Assembly (NCBI GenBank): GCA_023259015.1
Contig: JAHFRC010000003.1
Location: 1-50,881, forward strand
Direction: 5' to 3'
DNA length: 50,881 bases
Source: Nitrosomonadales bacterium
Lineage (GTDB): Bacteria; Pseudomonadota; Gammaproteobacteria; Burkholderiales; Gallionellaceae
Numbering within the stretch: the stretch's first letter is position 1; each line of letters opens with the position of its first letter. Below, piece by piece: positions 29,051 to 39,221 of this stretch. Both the position numbers and the translations under genes were made by a program. The notes under the pieces are model-generated. The model was not told the origin of the DNA. It saw nothing but the letters and a program-made list of their open reading frames with translations, and searched no databases.

Positions 29051-30535
29051 TCAACGGGCAGCGCCGCGCTTACGCTCTTCGATGCGCTTGAGGAACACGC
29101 CCATCACTTCGCGGTAGAGCGCGTTCTTGAGCACGCTGTCTTCGTTGCCTGCGTCCACGTTGGGGTTGTCGTTGATCTCGATGACATAGAGGCGTTTGCC
29201 GGCCTGCTTGATGTCCACGCCGTAGAATCCGTCGCCGATCAGCCTGGCCGCCCGGAGCGCCATTTTCACCACGCGGTCCGGCGCTTCGCCCACGGATAAG
29301 GCTTCCGTCTTGCCCTCGACAAAATCGTGCTTCCCCTCAGCCCAATCCGGGCCGTGCCGGATGATCTGCCAGTGGCCGGGCGCCATGTAGTATTTCGCCA
29401 CGAACAGCGGCCGCCGGTCGAGGATGCCGACGCGCCAGTCGAATTCGGTGGGCAGGTATTCCTGCGCGACGATCAGCTCCGATTTGTCGAGCAGGCCGTT
29501 TACTTTGGCGGGCAGTTCCTGTTCCGACTCCACCTTCACCACGCCCAGCGAAAATGAACTGTCCGGTTGTTTGAGCACGCATGGCAACGCGAGCGTGGGG
29601 ATGATCAGGTTAACGTTGTCGCGGTGCACCAGCAGGGTTTTCGGCGCTGGAATGCGGTGGCGTGCGAGTATCTCGGCGAGATAGACCTTGTTGTTGCACT
29701 TCAGGATGGACTCCGGGTCGTCGATCACCACCAGCCCTTCGGCGGCGGCGCGCCGCGAGAAGCGGTAGGTGTAGTGGTTGACGAAAGTGGTGTCGCGGAT
29801 GAACAGCGCATCGAATTCGGCCAGCCTGCCGTAATCCGCCTTGGTGATGAATTCGACATGCATGCCCAGAGCCTGCGCCGCCTTCTCAAATTTTTGCAGA
29901 GCCTTTGCATTGGAGGCCGGTTCCGGATTGCCGGGGTCATGCAGGATGGCGAGGCTGTAACGCGGAGCTGCACGCTTCTGTGTCCGCCGCCTGCGGCCCA
30001 TGAAATATTCCGTGGTGGCCCGCACCGCGAACTCCTGATGCTGGGGTGGAATATCGCTGGCGGCAATCGGGCGCACGTTGCGGATGCGCCAGTGATGGCC
30101 GCGCCGCTCGAATTCGGCGCGCAGCAGCGGGGCTTGCAGCAGGTTGAAAAGCTGGCGGCTGAGCGGGTTGTGGCGGCTTGCCGTACTGCTGCCAAAATAA
30201 ATGTCGATCTCAAAAGTATCCGACTTGATCGGCGCCAGCGATTTCTGGATCAGGTCATCCAGCCCCTCGGCCAGCAGGCGCACCATGTTTTGCGATTGCA
30301 GGTCTTCGATGGTGTTCGCGCGCGGCAGCGGCTTGTGGCCGCGCGCTTCGGCGAGCAGCGAGACATAATAGCCGAGCGCCTGGTAGCGGTAGCTCTTGCA
30401 CAGGTTGAACACGCGGGCCGTACGGTCGCTGCCATAGGCCGGGTCGGTCAGGTAGGCGCGTGCCAGCACGACGCTCACGCCGGGAATATCGAGCGGCCAG
30501 TCGCGCGGATTGTTGACTACGATGAGGTTGCTCAT
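29051..30535 (-). CDS. RimK-like ATP-grasp ligase with N-terminal RLAN-type domain
   Basis: A 494-residue protein from an ATG preceded by GGAGG. The N-terminal ~200 residues (LIVVNNPRDWPLDIPGVSVV...) match the domain found before ATP-grasp modules in long RimK-like proteins. The C-terminal ATP-grasp fold has LPCVLKQPDSSFSLGV, IVAQEYLPTEFDWRVGIL, FYGVDIK and the metal-binding VIEINDNPNVD. It should ligate an amino acid or peptide to a carboxylate. It is longer than ribosomal-S6-modifying RimK (~300), so a different substrate is likely. No peptidase or acetyltransferase partner, as seen with some relatives, is next to it here. Confidence 0.85.
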   Translation of the reverse strand: MSNLIVVNNPRDWPLDIPGVSVVLARAYLTDPAYGSDRTARVFNLCKSYRYQALGYYVSLLAEARGHKPLPRANTIEDLQSQNMVRLLAEGLDDLIQKSLAPIKSDTFEIDIYFGSSTASRHNPLSRQLFNLLQAPLLRAEFERRGHHWRIRNVRPIAASDIPPQHQEFAVRATTEYFMGRRRRTQKRAAPRYSLAILHDPGNPEPASNAKALQKFEKAAQALGMHVEFITKADYGRLAEFDALFIRDTTFVNHYTYRFSRRAAAEGLVVIDDPESILKCNNKVYLAEILARHRIPAPKTLLVHRDNVNLIIPTLALPCVLKQPDSSFSLGVVKVESEQELPAKVNGLLDKSELIVAQEYLPTEFDWRVGILDRRPLFVAKYYMAPGHWQIIRHGPDWAEGKHDFVEGKTEALSVGEAPDRVVKMALRAARLIGDGFYGVDIKQAGKRLYVIEINDNPNVDAGNEDSVLKNALYREVMGVFLKRIEERKRGAAR

Positions 30536-30739
30536 GAAGCCTCCTTTCGCTCCTGCGAATGCCATGCTTCACAAGATGAAAACGAACGAACTGCTATGAT
30601 CTTCGTTTCATTCTACTACCCGACCGCAATTTGCGAAGCGATATGCGCGCAGAAATTCTATAATATCGCCCATTTGACATAGCCTGGAGTGCGGCTGCTA
30701 AACATTTTCCAGGTTGCATAGCAGCATCACATCACGTAC

Positions 30740-31507
30740 ATGACGCCACAGTTAATCGTATCCACAAGCATTCACACCGGAATTGCCCTGCTTGGTTTCA
30801 GTATCATCGCCTCCGTTGCCAGGAAGTTCAGGGCGGCGACGGTGGGCTTGTTTTTGTATTTGTTTTCATGCACGGTGTTTTATGCGATCCGCGCATACAT
30901 GAAGGAGTTTTTTCCGTTTACCGACAAGATCGAGTCGTTCGTTGTTTTGTCGGTGCTGCTGGTGGTGTGCGCGCTGATCTATCGCGATAGAATATCCAAC
31001 AAGGAATTCATCACGCTGCAGGTGCTGTCGCTGGCGGCGGCATCCGTCATTTTTATCTTCGTGGATGCCATCCGCTATCCCCCGATGTTTTTGCACACCA
31101 TCTGGTATCCCTTGCACATACCGGTGTCTTTCGCGGCCTATGCGCTCTGGTTTGTGGCAGGGGTCAGCGCACTCCATGCCATTCCCGCGTGGTACAGGAA
31201 TGACCCCGCGTTGCAGGAGCGCTCATTGTTCATGACGGATACCAACCGCATCGGCTTTATCTATTTCACCCTGGCCATGCTGTTCGGTGGAATCTGGGGC
31301 TATCTTGCGTGGGGCGCCTATTTCATGTGGGATCCGAAATTGCACTGGGCGGTCATATTGTGGCTGTTTTACGGCAACCTGCTGCACATCGACAGGCTGC
31401 CGAAATTGCGCGGCTGGAAAGTGCCCCTGTATGTCATCGGCATCGTCATGATACTGGTGGCATTCATCGGCACCAGTTTTTTCTCCCAATCCATCCATAA
31501 GTTCTGA
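30740..31507 (+). CDS. CcsA/ResC-like cytochrome c assembly protein (compact)
   Basis: A 255-residue, multi-spanning protein with seven or eight predicted TM helices. The tryptophan-rich heme-handling motif is WGYLAWGAYFMWDPKLHW. Flanking histidines lie in YPLHIPVSFAAY and NLLHID, as in CcsA/CcmC proteins that hold heme for attachment to cytochromes c. It pairs with a ResB-like gene two bases downstream. The usual -PKE- of the WWD motif is -PKL- here. No ribosome binding site is obvious. It could serve a special cytochrome rather than general maturation. Confidence 0.78.
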   Translation: MTPQLIVSTSIHTGIALLGFSIIASVARKFRAATVGLFLYLFSCTVFYAIRAYMKEFFPFTDKIESFVVLSVLLVVCALIYRDRISNKEFITLQVLSLAAASVIFIFVDAIRYPPMFLHTIWYPLHIPVSFAAYALWFVAGVSALHAIPAWYRNDPALQERSLFMTDTNRIGFIYFTLAMLFGGIWGYLAWGAYFMWDPKLHWAVILWLFYGNLLHIDRLPKLRGWKVPLYVIGIVMILVAFIGTSFFSQSIHKF

Positions 31508-31509
31508 CC

Positions 31510-32490
31510 ATGATGAATCTGATTCGTATATTGGGCGACCGGCACGCGGGATTCATTCTAGGCATGGTTGTGGTGATAAACCTGATCGTGGGCAGCTTGG
31601 TGATGAACAACCACCCGGAGCTGTACCCGAGGTTTTTCAATCTCGACCTGAACTATTTTTTCCGCCCGGTCAGGAGCGAGCATTCCTGGCTTTACGCGCT
31701 TCTGGTGACTTTCTCGCTGTTCGGCATCAATTTGCTTGCGTGCATTATTGAATCAATTATCCGGTTGCTGAATAACAAGGCAGGCAGGCTCAAGGCAACC
31801 GCTGCGCTATTGCTGCATGTCGCGCTGGTGATCACGATGGCCGCGCACCTGTTCGAGGGTTTTTATGCCAGCACGCAACGAATCCAGATTACGCCACAAG
31901 GCGTGGAATTGCCCGAGCTGGGCAAGGTTCAAGCCGGGTCGTTGAAAAATATTTATTACCCCGACAACTCCCTCAAGGACACGGAGGTAAAACTGCTGTT
32001 CAGCAAACCTGATGGGCAGCGGATCAGCAAGGATATCGCCTTCAACGAACCTGCGGTATTTGATAGGGGGCGGCGCCAGGTGGTCATGCTGGGCGGCGAG
32101 ATGATACCGTCAGGCGTGGTTATTTCACGCAGCACGGATAACCGGGAATTCCGCCTGGAGGCAAACAGGCCGCTCCGACTGGAAGGCGGCTACCTCCTGT
32201 TGCAGGGATTCTTAAAAACCGGAACCGGGTTGCCCTATGCGGAATTTTTGTGGCAACTGGATAACGGTGGGCGGCAACGGCATGTCATGGTGCTGAGCGC
32301 CGATGCGCCCCATTCGCAAATCAAAATAGACGGAGTGGTTTATCAATTCAACAAAGCCATCGAAACGCCAATCATTGACGCTATCGTCCGCTACAACCCC
32401 TCTGTTCCGCTTATGCTTGTCAGTTTGATACTGGCTTCAGCCGCAACGCTCATGCTGATCCGGTGGCTTGGAACCAGGAGTGTGGCGTAA
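31510..32490 (+). CDS. ResB/CcsB-like cytochrome c biogenesis protein
   Basis: A 326-residue membrane protein. Helices lie near 12-32, 60-80 and 97-115, then a ~170-residue periplasmic domain and a final helix at about 300-318. This matches ResB topology but is shorter than most ResB proteins. LLHVALVITMAAHLFEG carries candidate heme-ligand histidines. Together with the CcsA-like neighbour it would form a System II heme lyase that exports heme and joins it to apocytochrome. ResB sequences are poorly conserved, so the call rests mainly on topology and the neighbour. Confidence 0.7.
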   Translation: MMNLIRILGDRHAGFILGMVVVINLIVGSLVMNNHPELYPRFFNLDLNYFFRPVRSEHSWLYALLVTFSLFGINLLACIIESIIRLLNNKAGRLKATAALLLHVALVITMAAHLFEGFYASTQRIQITPQGVELPELGKVQAGSLKNIYYPDNSLKDTEVKLLFSKPDGQRISKDIAFNEPAVFDRGRRQVVMLGGEMIPSGVVISRSTDNREFRLEANRPLRLEGGYLLLQGFLKTGTGLPYAEFLWQLDNGGRQRHVMVLSADAPHSQIKIDGVVYQFNKAIETPIIDAIVRYNPSVPLMLVSLILASAATLMLIRWLGTRSVA

Positions 32491-32600
32491 TTTAAAAAAG
32501 GCTCTTCAGAGTAAACAGGAGGGGAGGGTTCTTCTCGCTTTCACCGATGAGGCGATTATGCTATTTTTGCAGCCAGATTTATTGATATGGAGAAAAATTT

Positions 32601-32990
32601 ATGAGGGTGGCGCTACTGATTATTTTACTTTTCATCTCTGGATATTCCTTTGCGGAAACCAAAGATAAAACCTCGCAATGCCTGGAAGGATTGAAAAGCG
32701 ACAGCAGGTTCTCTTCGATTGCAAACCATGTGGAACTCGACGGGCAGAGCACGGGCAGCATGCTGGATGACAAGGCGCGGCCTGATAACAGGCAGAGGAG
32801 CGCGATAGCCGACTGGATTGACGCCAGGTCGCAGTGCGTCAACCTCAGCCCAAGCCAGGTTGCAGTCGGCCTGCACATGGCTTTCTTGAGCATTGTGGCG
32901 GAGTTATACAACGGCCAGATAACCTTCGGTGAATTTAACAGGAAGTGGCATGACATGCTCAAGGAAATTGCAGAAAAATATGGCAATTGA
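32601..32990 (+). CDS. Hypothetical secreted protein, 129 residues
   Basis: A signal peptide MRVALLIILLFISGYSFA is followed by a ~110-residue soluble domain with two cysteines (SQCLEGL, SQCVNL) that may form a disulfide. GGAGA lies at suitable distance before the ATG. I recognise no family. It follows the ResB-like gene after 110 bases on the same strand; a role in cytochrome or envelope function is only positional. The 32991-33272 stretch after it shows no gene. Confidence 0.7.
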   Translation: MRVALLIILLFISGYSFAETKDKTSQCLEGLKSDSRFSSIANHVELDGQSTGSMLDDKARPDNRQRSAIADWIDARSQCVNLSPSQVAVGLHMAFLSIVAELYNGQITFGEFNRKWHDMLKEIAEKYGN

Positions 32991-33272
32991 CCGGGGGATT
33001 GGGCGATAGGTTTGCAGGTTGGGCGAGGCGAAGTGTGCAATGACTGAAGGCATCGTTCCTGATTATTGGCATGCTATGCCTTTTGGCCATCTTTGCACAA
33101 TCTGCGAGAAGGATTTTTAAGGTCAGTAACAATTAAAAAGCAAGAGGAAAATTTCTCCCCTGTTTTCCACAATCCCCCGCGTTATTCAGAATATTTCTGT
33201 AACATTACGCCCGTAGCGCAGTGGCCGGTTTACGCACGAACAACATGAAAGGTAAAAAATGAAAGGTAATGT

Positions 33273-34439
33273 ATGAAAATTCACGAGTATCAAGCCAAGG
33301 AAATCCTGCGTCAGTATGGCGTGCCGACCCCGCGCGGGGCAGCATGTTTCAGCGTGGATGAGGCGGTGGCTGCGGCGCGGCAATTGGGCGGCAGTGTCTG
33401 GGTGGTGAAGGCGCAGATTCATGCCGGTGGGCGCGGCAAGGGCGGCGGGGTGAAAGTGGCGAAGTCGCAGGATCAGGTGCGCGAATACGCGAACCAGATT
33501 CTTGGCATGCAACTGGTGACGCACCAGACAGGCGCCGAGGGACAGAAGGTCAGGCGCTTGCTGATCGAGGAAGGCGCACAGATCGTTAAAGAATATTACG
33601 TCGGCATGGTGGTCGACCGCAGCAGGCAGCGCGTGGCGCTGATGGCCAGCAGCGAGGGCGGCATGGATATCGAAGAAGTTGCAGCGCACACGCCGGAAAA
33701 GATCCACAAGGTGTGGATCGACCCGGTGGCGGGGTTGACCGATGCCGAGTCGGACGAGGTGGCGCGCAAGATCGGCATACCCGAGGCGGCGATAGCGCAG
33801 GTGCGCGCCTGCCTGCAAGGGCTGTACCGCACCTTCGTGGAAAAGGACGCGATGCTGGCGGAAATCAATCCGCTGGTGCTGACCGGAGACCAGCGCGTGG
33901 TGGCGCTGGATGCGAAATTCAATTTCGACAGCAATGCGCTGTATCGCCATCCGGAAATTGTCGCGATGCGTGATCTGGACGAAGAAGACCCCGCAGAAAT
34001 CGAAGCCTCGAAATTCGACCTCAGCTATATTTCGCTGGATGGGGATATCGGCTGCCTGGTGAATGGCGCGGGACTGGCGATGGCGACCATGGACATCATC
34101 AAGCTGTACGGCGGCGCACCCGCCAATTTCCTCGATGTGGGCGGCGGTGCGACAACGGAGAAAGTCACCGAGGCATTCAAGCTGATGTTGCGCAACCCGA
34201 AACTCAAAGCCATTCTGGTAAACATTTTCGGTGGCATCATGCGTTGTGACGTGATCGCGGAAGGCGTGGTGGCGGCGGCGCGCGAGGTGCATCTATCCGT
34301 GCCGTTGGTGGTGCGCCTGGAAGGCACCAACGTGGAACTGGGTAAAAAGATTCTGGCTGAATCCGGCCTGCCGATCATTTCCGGCAGCGACATGGCGGAT
34401 GCGGCCCAGAAGGTTGTGGCCGCTGCGAAAGGGAAATAA
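33273..34439 (+). CDS. sucC: Succinyl-CoA synthetase beta subunit (ADP-forming)
   Basis: A 388-residue protein of standard length. The ATP-grasp N-terminus is [22 protein letters not shown], with [13 protein letters not shown] and C-terminal [10 protein letters not shown] and [10 protein letters not shown]. With SucD it makes succinate and ATP from succinyl-CoA in the citric acid cycle. sucD starts three bases after the stop, a typical sucCD operon. An AAAGG site precedes the ATG. Confidence 0.97.
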   Translation: MKIHEYQAKEILRQYGVPTPRGAACFSVDEAVAAARQLGGSVWVVKAQIHAGGRGKGGGVKVAKSQDQVREYANQILGMQLVTHQTGAEGQKVRRLLIEEGAQIVKEYYVGMVVDRSRQRVALMASSEGGMDIEEVAAHTPEKIHKVWIDPVAGLTDAESDEVARKIGIPEAAIAQVRACLQGLYRTFVEKDAMLAEINPLVLTGDQRVVALDAKFNFDSNALYRHPEIVAMRDLDEEDPAEIEASKFDLSYISLDGDIGCLVNGAGLAMATMDIIKLYGGAPANFLDVGGGATTEKVTEAFKLMLRNPKLKAILVNIFGGIMRCDVIAEGVVAAAREVHLSVPLVVRLEGTNVELGKKILAESGLPIISGSDMADAAQKVVAAAKGK

Positions 34440-34442
34440 ACG

Positions 34443-35324
34443 ATGTCCATACTGATCAACAAAGACACCAAAGTGATTACACAAGGCATGACCGGCAAGG
34501 TCGGCCAGTTCCACACTTACCATTGCCGCGCTTATGCGAACGGCGCGAACTGTTTTGTCGCCGGGGTGAACCCGAAGAAGGCCGGGGAAACCTTTGAGGG
34601 CGTGCCGGTATATGCTTCGGTGCAGGATGCCAAGAATGCTACGGGTGCGACTGTCTCAGTCATCTATGTGCCGCCCTCGGGCGCGGCTGCGGCGATAGAC
34701 GAAGCGGTGGAAGCCGATCTGGATCTGGTGATTTGCATCACCGAGGGCATTCCCGTGCATGACATGCTGAAGACCCGCTACAGGATGCAGGGCAAGCGCA
34801 CGATATTGATCGGCCCCAATTGCCCCGGGCTGATCACACCCGACGAAATCAAGATCGGCATCATGCCGGGACACATTCACAAGAAGGGGCGCATCGGTGT
34901 GGTGTCGCGCTCCGGCACGTTGACCTATGAGGCGGTCGGGCAGCTTACCGCGCTGGGCATGGGGCAGTCCTCTTGTGTCGGTATCGGCGGCGACCCGATC
35001 AACGGCATGAAACATATCGATGTGATGAAGCTGTTCAACGACGACCCGGAAACCGATGCGGTCATCATGGTGGGCGAGATCGGCGGCAGCGACGAGGAAG
35101 ACTGCGCGCGCTGGGTCAAGAACAACATGAAAAAGCCGGTGGTCGGTTTCATCGCGGGCATCACCGCCCCGCCCGGCAAGCGCATGGGGCACGCCGGCGC
35201 CATTATTTCCGGCGGCCAGGGCGGCGCCAACGAGAAGCTGGCAGTGATGGAAGAATGCGGTATCCACATCACGCGCAACTCGGCGGAAATGGGCAAGTTG
35301 ATGCAGAAGGTGTTGAAGGGGTAA
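34443..35324 (+). CDS. sucD: Succinyl-CoA synthetase alpha subunit
   Basis: A 293-residue protein with the CoA-binding N-terminus ([17 protein letters not shown]), [10 protein letters not shown], and the phospho-histidine loop [14 protein letters not shown] (His within GKRMGHAG). The length and motifs are standard. It is translationally close-coupled to sucC and followed by the TerC-family gene after three bases, so all three are likely one operon. Confidence 0.97.
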   Translation: MSILINKDTKVITQGMTGKVGQFHTYHCRAYANGANCFVAGVNPKKAGETFEGVPVYASVQDAKNATGATVSVIYVPPSGAAAAIDEAVEADLDLVICITEGIPVHDMLKTRYRMQGKRTILIGPNCPGLITPDEIKIGIMPGHIHKKGRIGVVSRSGTLTYEAVGQLTALGMGQSSCVGIGGDPINGMKHIDVMKLFNDDPETDAVIMVGEIGGSDEEDCARWVKNNMKKPVVGFIAGITAPPGKRMGHAGAIISGGQGGANEKLAVMEECGIHITRNSAEMGKLMQKVLKG

Positions 35325-35327
35325 TCC

Positions 35328-36071
35328 ATGCTGGAAATGCTGGGCACGGCCCAGTTCTGGGTGGATGTATTCAAGATCATCGTCATCGATGTCTTGCTCA
35401 GCGGCGACAACGCAGTGGTGATTGCGCTGGCTTGCCGCAGCCTGCCGCCCGAGCAGCGCAGGAAAGGTGTGCTGTTCGGCGTGGCGGGCGCCATCGGTTT
35501 GCGCATCGGGCTTACGTTCTTTGCCGTGGGGTTGCTGAGCCTGCCTTACCTCAAGGTGGTAGGGGCAATCATGTTGCTGTGGATCGGGGTCAAGCTGCTC
35601 TTGCCGGAAGAAGAGCACGATGCGGAAAATGTGCAAGCCAACACCCATTTGTGGGGGGCGGTGCGCACCATCATCATCGCCGACTTCATTATGAGCCTGG
35701 ATAATGTGCTGGGCGTCGCGGCTGCGGCGCATGGCAAGGTCGTGCTGCTGGTATTCGGCCTGCTGGTGAGCATCCCGCTGGTTGCGTGGAGCAGCCATCT
35801 GGTGCTGAAGCTGATCGACCGTTACCCGTTCATCATTTTTGCCGGGGGCGGTTTGCTTGGTTATGTGGCGGGGGAGATGCTGGTCAGCGATACGCTGGTG
35901 GCAGGCGTAATAGAGGGTATGCCGCACGCTACCCGCTGGCTGTTTCCTGCCATATGCGCCGTGCTGGTGATGGTGGTGGGCAAGTGGCTCGCCATGCGCA
36001 AGGCGGCGGCTTTGCCGGTGGTGAACCTGATGGATGAAAAGGTGTCCGCCACGCCGGATGGCAAACATTAA
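35328..36071 (+). CDS. TerC family integral membrane protein (YjbE type)
   Basis: A 247-residue protein with about seven TM helices. The conserved acidic motifs are VLLSGDNAVVIALACR near the N-terminus and MSLDNVLGVAAAA in the middle, typical of TerC-family metal exporters (Mn2+ or Ca2+ in characterised relatives). A GGGG site precedes the ATG, three bases after sucD. It has no tellurite operon neighbours, so a general metal-homeostasis role, possibly helping metal loading of exported proteins, is more likely. The ion is not evident from sequence. Confidence 0.85.
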   Translation: MLEMLGTAQFWVDVFKIIVIDVLLSGDNAVVIALACRSLPPEQRRKGVLFGVAGAIGLRIGLTFFAVGLLSLPYLKVVGAIMLLWIGVKLLLPEEEHDAENVQANTHLWGAVRTIIIADFIMSLDNVLGVAAAAHGKVVLLVFGLLVSIPLVAWSSHLVLKLIDRYPFIIFAGGGLLGYVAGEMLVSDTLVAGVIEGMPHATRWLFPAICAVLVMVVGKWLAMRKAAALPVVNLMDEKVSATPDGKH

Positions 36072-36081
36072 AGGGGCGCAG

Positions 36082-36507
36082 ATGAAGATATTGATTCCTG
36101 TAGATGGTTCAGGCAGTGCCAACCGGGCAGTGGACCAGGTGATTGCAACCGCCTCCCTGCTGAAGGAGGCGCCGCAAATCTTATTGCTTAACGTGCAGTG
36201 GAACATTGCCTCCGGCAATGTGAAGCTGTTCATCAATCGTAAAACCATCGACGACTACTATCGCGACGAGGGGTTGGCGGCATTGAAAGTGGCGCGCGAA
36301 AAGCTGGATGCCGCCGGATTGCCCTATATCTACCACATCAGCATAGGCACGCCGGCGGAGGCTATCGTACAGTATGCGCAGGAGCAGCAGGTCGATCAGA
36401 TCGCCATGGGGGCGCAGGGGCAGAATGTACTGTCTGCCTTGTTGCTGGGTTCAGTAGTGAACAAGGTGTTACATCTTGCCACCGTGCCGGTGCTTCTCGT
36501 CAAGTAG
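36082..36507 (+). CDS. Universal stress protein (UspA family)
   Basis: A 141-residue UspA-type protein. The start is set at MKILIPVDGSGSANRAV, preceded by GGGG. The ATP-binding pattern G-2X-G-9X-GS is present (GAQGQNVLSALLLGS), so it should bind ATP. It is the last gene of the sucC-sucD-TerC run, ten bases after the TerC stop. It may adjust physiology under energy or nutrient stress; the partner is unknown. Confidence 0.92.
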   Translation: MKILIPVDGSGSANRAVDQVIATASLLKEAPQILLLNVQWNIASGNVKLFINRKTIDDYYRDEGLAALKVAREKLDAAGLPYIYHISIGTPAEAIVQYAQEQQVDQIAMGAQGQNVLSALLLGSVVNKVLHLATVPVLLVK

Positions 36508-36663
36508 TGCAGCGCTTCTGAATTGTGTAATATCACCTTGATGATTTGTGCTAAATTGACATCGTTATGGTTTGATTTTGCAAATTGTTTTAGTATTCAT
36601 CTGGTAAATGGCCAATAAATCAAATTAAGCTGCCAGATAATAATTCAGGGTCGATGAAACCAC

Positions 36664-39198
36664 GTGAAAAATAATAAATTATTCTGGAAATCGGATTGGT
36701 TTGTCGGGTTGCTGGTGGCATTGCTGTTTTTGTTCAGCGCCAACAGTGACCTGATGCAAAGCCTGGAGCGCAAGGCTTACGATATGGGTGTGCGCGCATC
36801 TTCACGCACTCCCAGCGACAAGGTTGCGGTGATCGCGATCGATGAGCAGAGCATCGCCAATCTGGGGCGCTGGCCGTGGCCGCGCGAAATCCAGGCCAAG
36901 ATGCTGGATTTGCTGGCTGCCGGACATGCCAAGGTGGTGGGCAATACATCGCTGTTTTTCGAGCCGCAGGTCGATGCCGGGCTGGAATACATCAACAAGG
37001 TCGGCGCCACACTCGATGCCTCTACCCTGAAAAACAGCACAGACCCTGTGTACCAGACCGAACTGGCGCAATTGACTGCGTTGTTGCAGGAGGCGGCGCA
37101 GCATCTCGACAACGACAAGAAACTCAGCGAAAGCATGGCGAAAGCCAACAACATGCTGCTCGCCATGTTTTTTGCGTTGGGTACGCCACAAGGCAAGCCG
37201 GACAAGCCGTTGCCGGATTATGTGATGAAGAACAGCCTGGTCAATGTCAAGGAAGGAATGGGTGCGCAACCCATACCTTCCCTCGGGGTGCAGGCGCCGA
37301 TTGCGGCACTGGGTTCGCAGGCCGTTGCCATCGGGCACCTTAATTCCACGCCCGACGTGGATGGCGGCATCCGCACCGAACCGTTAATAGTGGATTACTT
37401 TAACCAGTATTTCCCATCGCTGTCGTTGATGCTTGCTGCGAAGAGTTTGAATCTCGAGCCCAAGGACATCCAGGTTACTCTGGGGCAAGGGGTGAAGGTC
37501 GGAAACCTGAATATTGCGACCGATCCGGAATTGCGCATGTATACCTACTTTTACGCGGATCGCGACGGCAAGCCCGCCTTTCAGGCGGATTCGTTTTACG
37601 ATGTATTGTCCGGCAAGATTCCGGCGGAAAAATACCGCGACAAGATCGTGCTGATCGGAGGCACTGCGGCTGGAGTGGGCGCATTGCAAGTGACGCCTGT
37701 CTCCGCCGGCATGGCGCCGGTGTTGGTCTTGGCGCATTCGGTATCCAGTATCCTCAAGCAGGATTTTTTCGTCGCGCCCGGTTGGGGCTTCTGGGTGCAG
37801 ATCGGGATATTCGTTGCGGTCGCACTATACCTCACCGTCTTGCTGCCACGCCTGAAGGCAGGCATTGGAGCGGCGATAACCGCAGCAATATTCCTGGCAT
37901 TATTGGTTACCCATTACGTGTTGATGACGATGCAAGCGATGTGGCTGCAGTTGATGCTGCCTGCCACCATGCTGCTGGTCGGACACCTGCTGCTGACCAC
38001 CAAGCGTTTTCTGGTCACGGAAAAAGGCAAGATCAAGTCCGATGCGGATTCAGCGGAGAGCAACCGCATGCTGGGACTGGCGTTCCAGGGGCAGGGGCAA
38101 CTGGACATGGCCTTCGACAAGTTCCGCAAGGTGCCGGTCGACGACAGCCTGATGGAGGTGCTGTATAACCTCGGGCTGGATTTCGAGCGCAAGCGCCAGT
38201 TCAACAAGGCGGAATCGGTGTTCAGGTACATGTCGGAATACAACCCCAAGTTTCGCGACCTGGGCGAGCGCCTGGCGCAATCCAGGGCTATGTCGGAAAC
38301 CGTTATGCTCGGAGGCTCATCCGGCAAGAGCAATGCCAGCACGATGCAGTTGGACAGGACAGGGGTATCCAAGCCGATGCTGGGGCGCTATGAAATAGAG
38401 AAGGAGCTCGGCAAGGGTGCGATGGGTGTGGTATATCTCGGCAAGGATCCGAAAATCGGGCGTGTCGTGGCGATCAAGACCATGGCATTGTCGCAGGAGT
38501 TCGATGAAGATGAACTGGCTGATGTGAAGGCGCGTTTCTTCCGCGAGGCTGAATCGGCAGGACGCCTGAACCACCCCAATATTGTTACCATGTACGATGC
38601 GGGTGAAGAACATGACCTTGCTTATATCGCGATGGAATTTCTCAAGGGCAAGGATCTGGTGCCCTATACCAAGCCGGACAATCTGCTGCCGCTGCCAAAG
38701 GTGCTGGGCATCGTGGCGCGCGTGGCGGATGCGCTGGGTTATGCGCATGGCCTGCATGTGGTGCACCGCGACATCAAGCCGGCCAACATCATGTATGACA
38801 TGGAGGGCGATACGGTGAAGGTGACGGACTTCGGTATCGCGCGTATTACCGATTCGTCAAAGACCAAGACCGGCATGGTGCTGGGCACGCCGTCTTACAT
38901 GTCGCCAGAACAGTTGGCCGGTGCAAAAATTGAAGGTGCGTCGGACCTGTTTTCGTTGGGGGCGAGCCTGTACCAAATGGTCTGTGGTAAGCTGCCATTT
39001 GAAGGCGATTCCATGGCGCAGCTGATGTTCCGTATCGCCAATGAACCGCAAACCGACATTTTAAGCATCAGGCCGGATGTGCCGCCATGCGTGGCGGCGG
39101 TCATCAACAAGGCATTGGCAAAGAAAGTGGAAGAGCGTTACCGGACCGGCGCCGAAATGGCGGAGGCAATCCGCCGGTGTGCGGCCAGTTTGCAGTGA
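36664..39198 (+). CDS. CHASE2-TPR-Ser/Thr protein kinase
   Basis: An 844-residue receptor kinase beginning at GTG. One N-terminal TM helix (~9-25) is followed by a periplasmic CHASE2 sensor (~30-350: AVIAIDEQSIANLGRWPWPR ... FYDVLSGKIP), three TM helices (~370-445), a TPR-like segment (~465-540) and a C-terminal Hanks kinase (~574-840). The kinase is complete: GKGAMGVVY loop, K605 in VAIK, D703 in HRDIKPAN, DFG at 722-724 and SPEQ. It senses an envelope signal and phosphorylates cytosolic proteins. PP2C and FHA genes follow immediately. A TTGACA at 36556 lies upstream without a convincing -10 box. Confidence 0.93.
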   Translation: MKNNKLFWKSDWFVGLLVALLFLFSANSDLMQSLERKAYDMGVRASSRTPSDKVAVIAIDEQSIANLGRWPWPREIQAKMLDLLAAGHAKVVGNTSLFFEPQVDAGLEYINKVGATLDASTLKNSTDPVYQTELAQLTALLQEAAQHLDNDKKLSESMAKANNMLLAMFFALGTPQGKPDKPLPDYVMKNSLVNVKEGMGAQPIPSLGVQAPIAALGSQAVAIGHLNSTPDVDGGIRTEPLIVDYFNQYFPSLSLMLAAKSLNLEPKDIQVTLGQGVKVGNLNIATDPELRMYTYFYADRDGKPAFQADSFYDVLSGKIPAEKYRDKIVLIGGTAAGVGALQVTPVSAGMAPVLVLAHSVSSILKQDFFVAPGWGFWVQIGIFVAVALYLTVLLPRLKAGIGAAITAAIFLALLVTHYVLMTMQAMWLQLMLPATMLLVGHLLLTTKRFLVTEKGKIKSDADSAESNRMLGLAFQGQGQLDMAFDKFRKVPVDDSLMEVLYNLGLDFERKRQFNKAESVFRYMSEYNPKFRDLGERLAQSRAMSETVMLGGSSGKSNASTMQLDRTGVSKPMLGRYEIEKELGKGAMGVVYLGKDPKIGRVVAIKTMALSQEFDEDELADVKARFFREAESAGRLNHPNIVTMYDAGEEHDLAYIAMEFLKGKDLVPYTKPDNLLPLPKVLGIVARVADALGYAHGLHVVHRDIKPANIMYDMEGDTVKVTDFGIARITDSSKTKTGMVLGTPSYMSPEQLAGAKIEGASDLFSLGASLYQMVCGKLPFEGDSMAQLMFRIANEPQTDILSIRPDVPPCVAAVINKALAKKVEERYRTGAEMAEAIRRCAASLQ

Positions 39199-39221
39199 TA
39201 AAGAACATGCAGGGGTAGCAT

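Noticed and set aside
29567-30682. A 371-codon open frame antisense to the ATP-grasp gene
   Set aside because: The ATP-grasp gene has clear motifs and GGAGG before its start; the antisense frame has neither.
33186-34292. A 368-codon open frame antisense to sucC
   Set aside because: It mirrors the GC-rich codon pattern of sucC, has no family features and no ribosome binding site.
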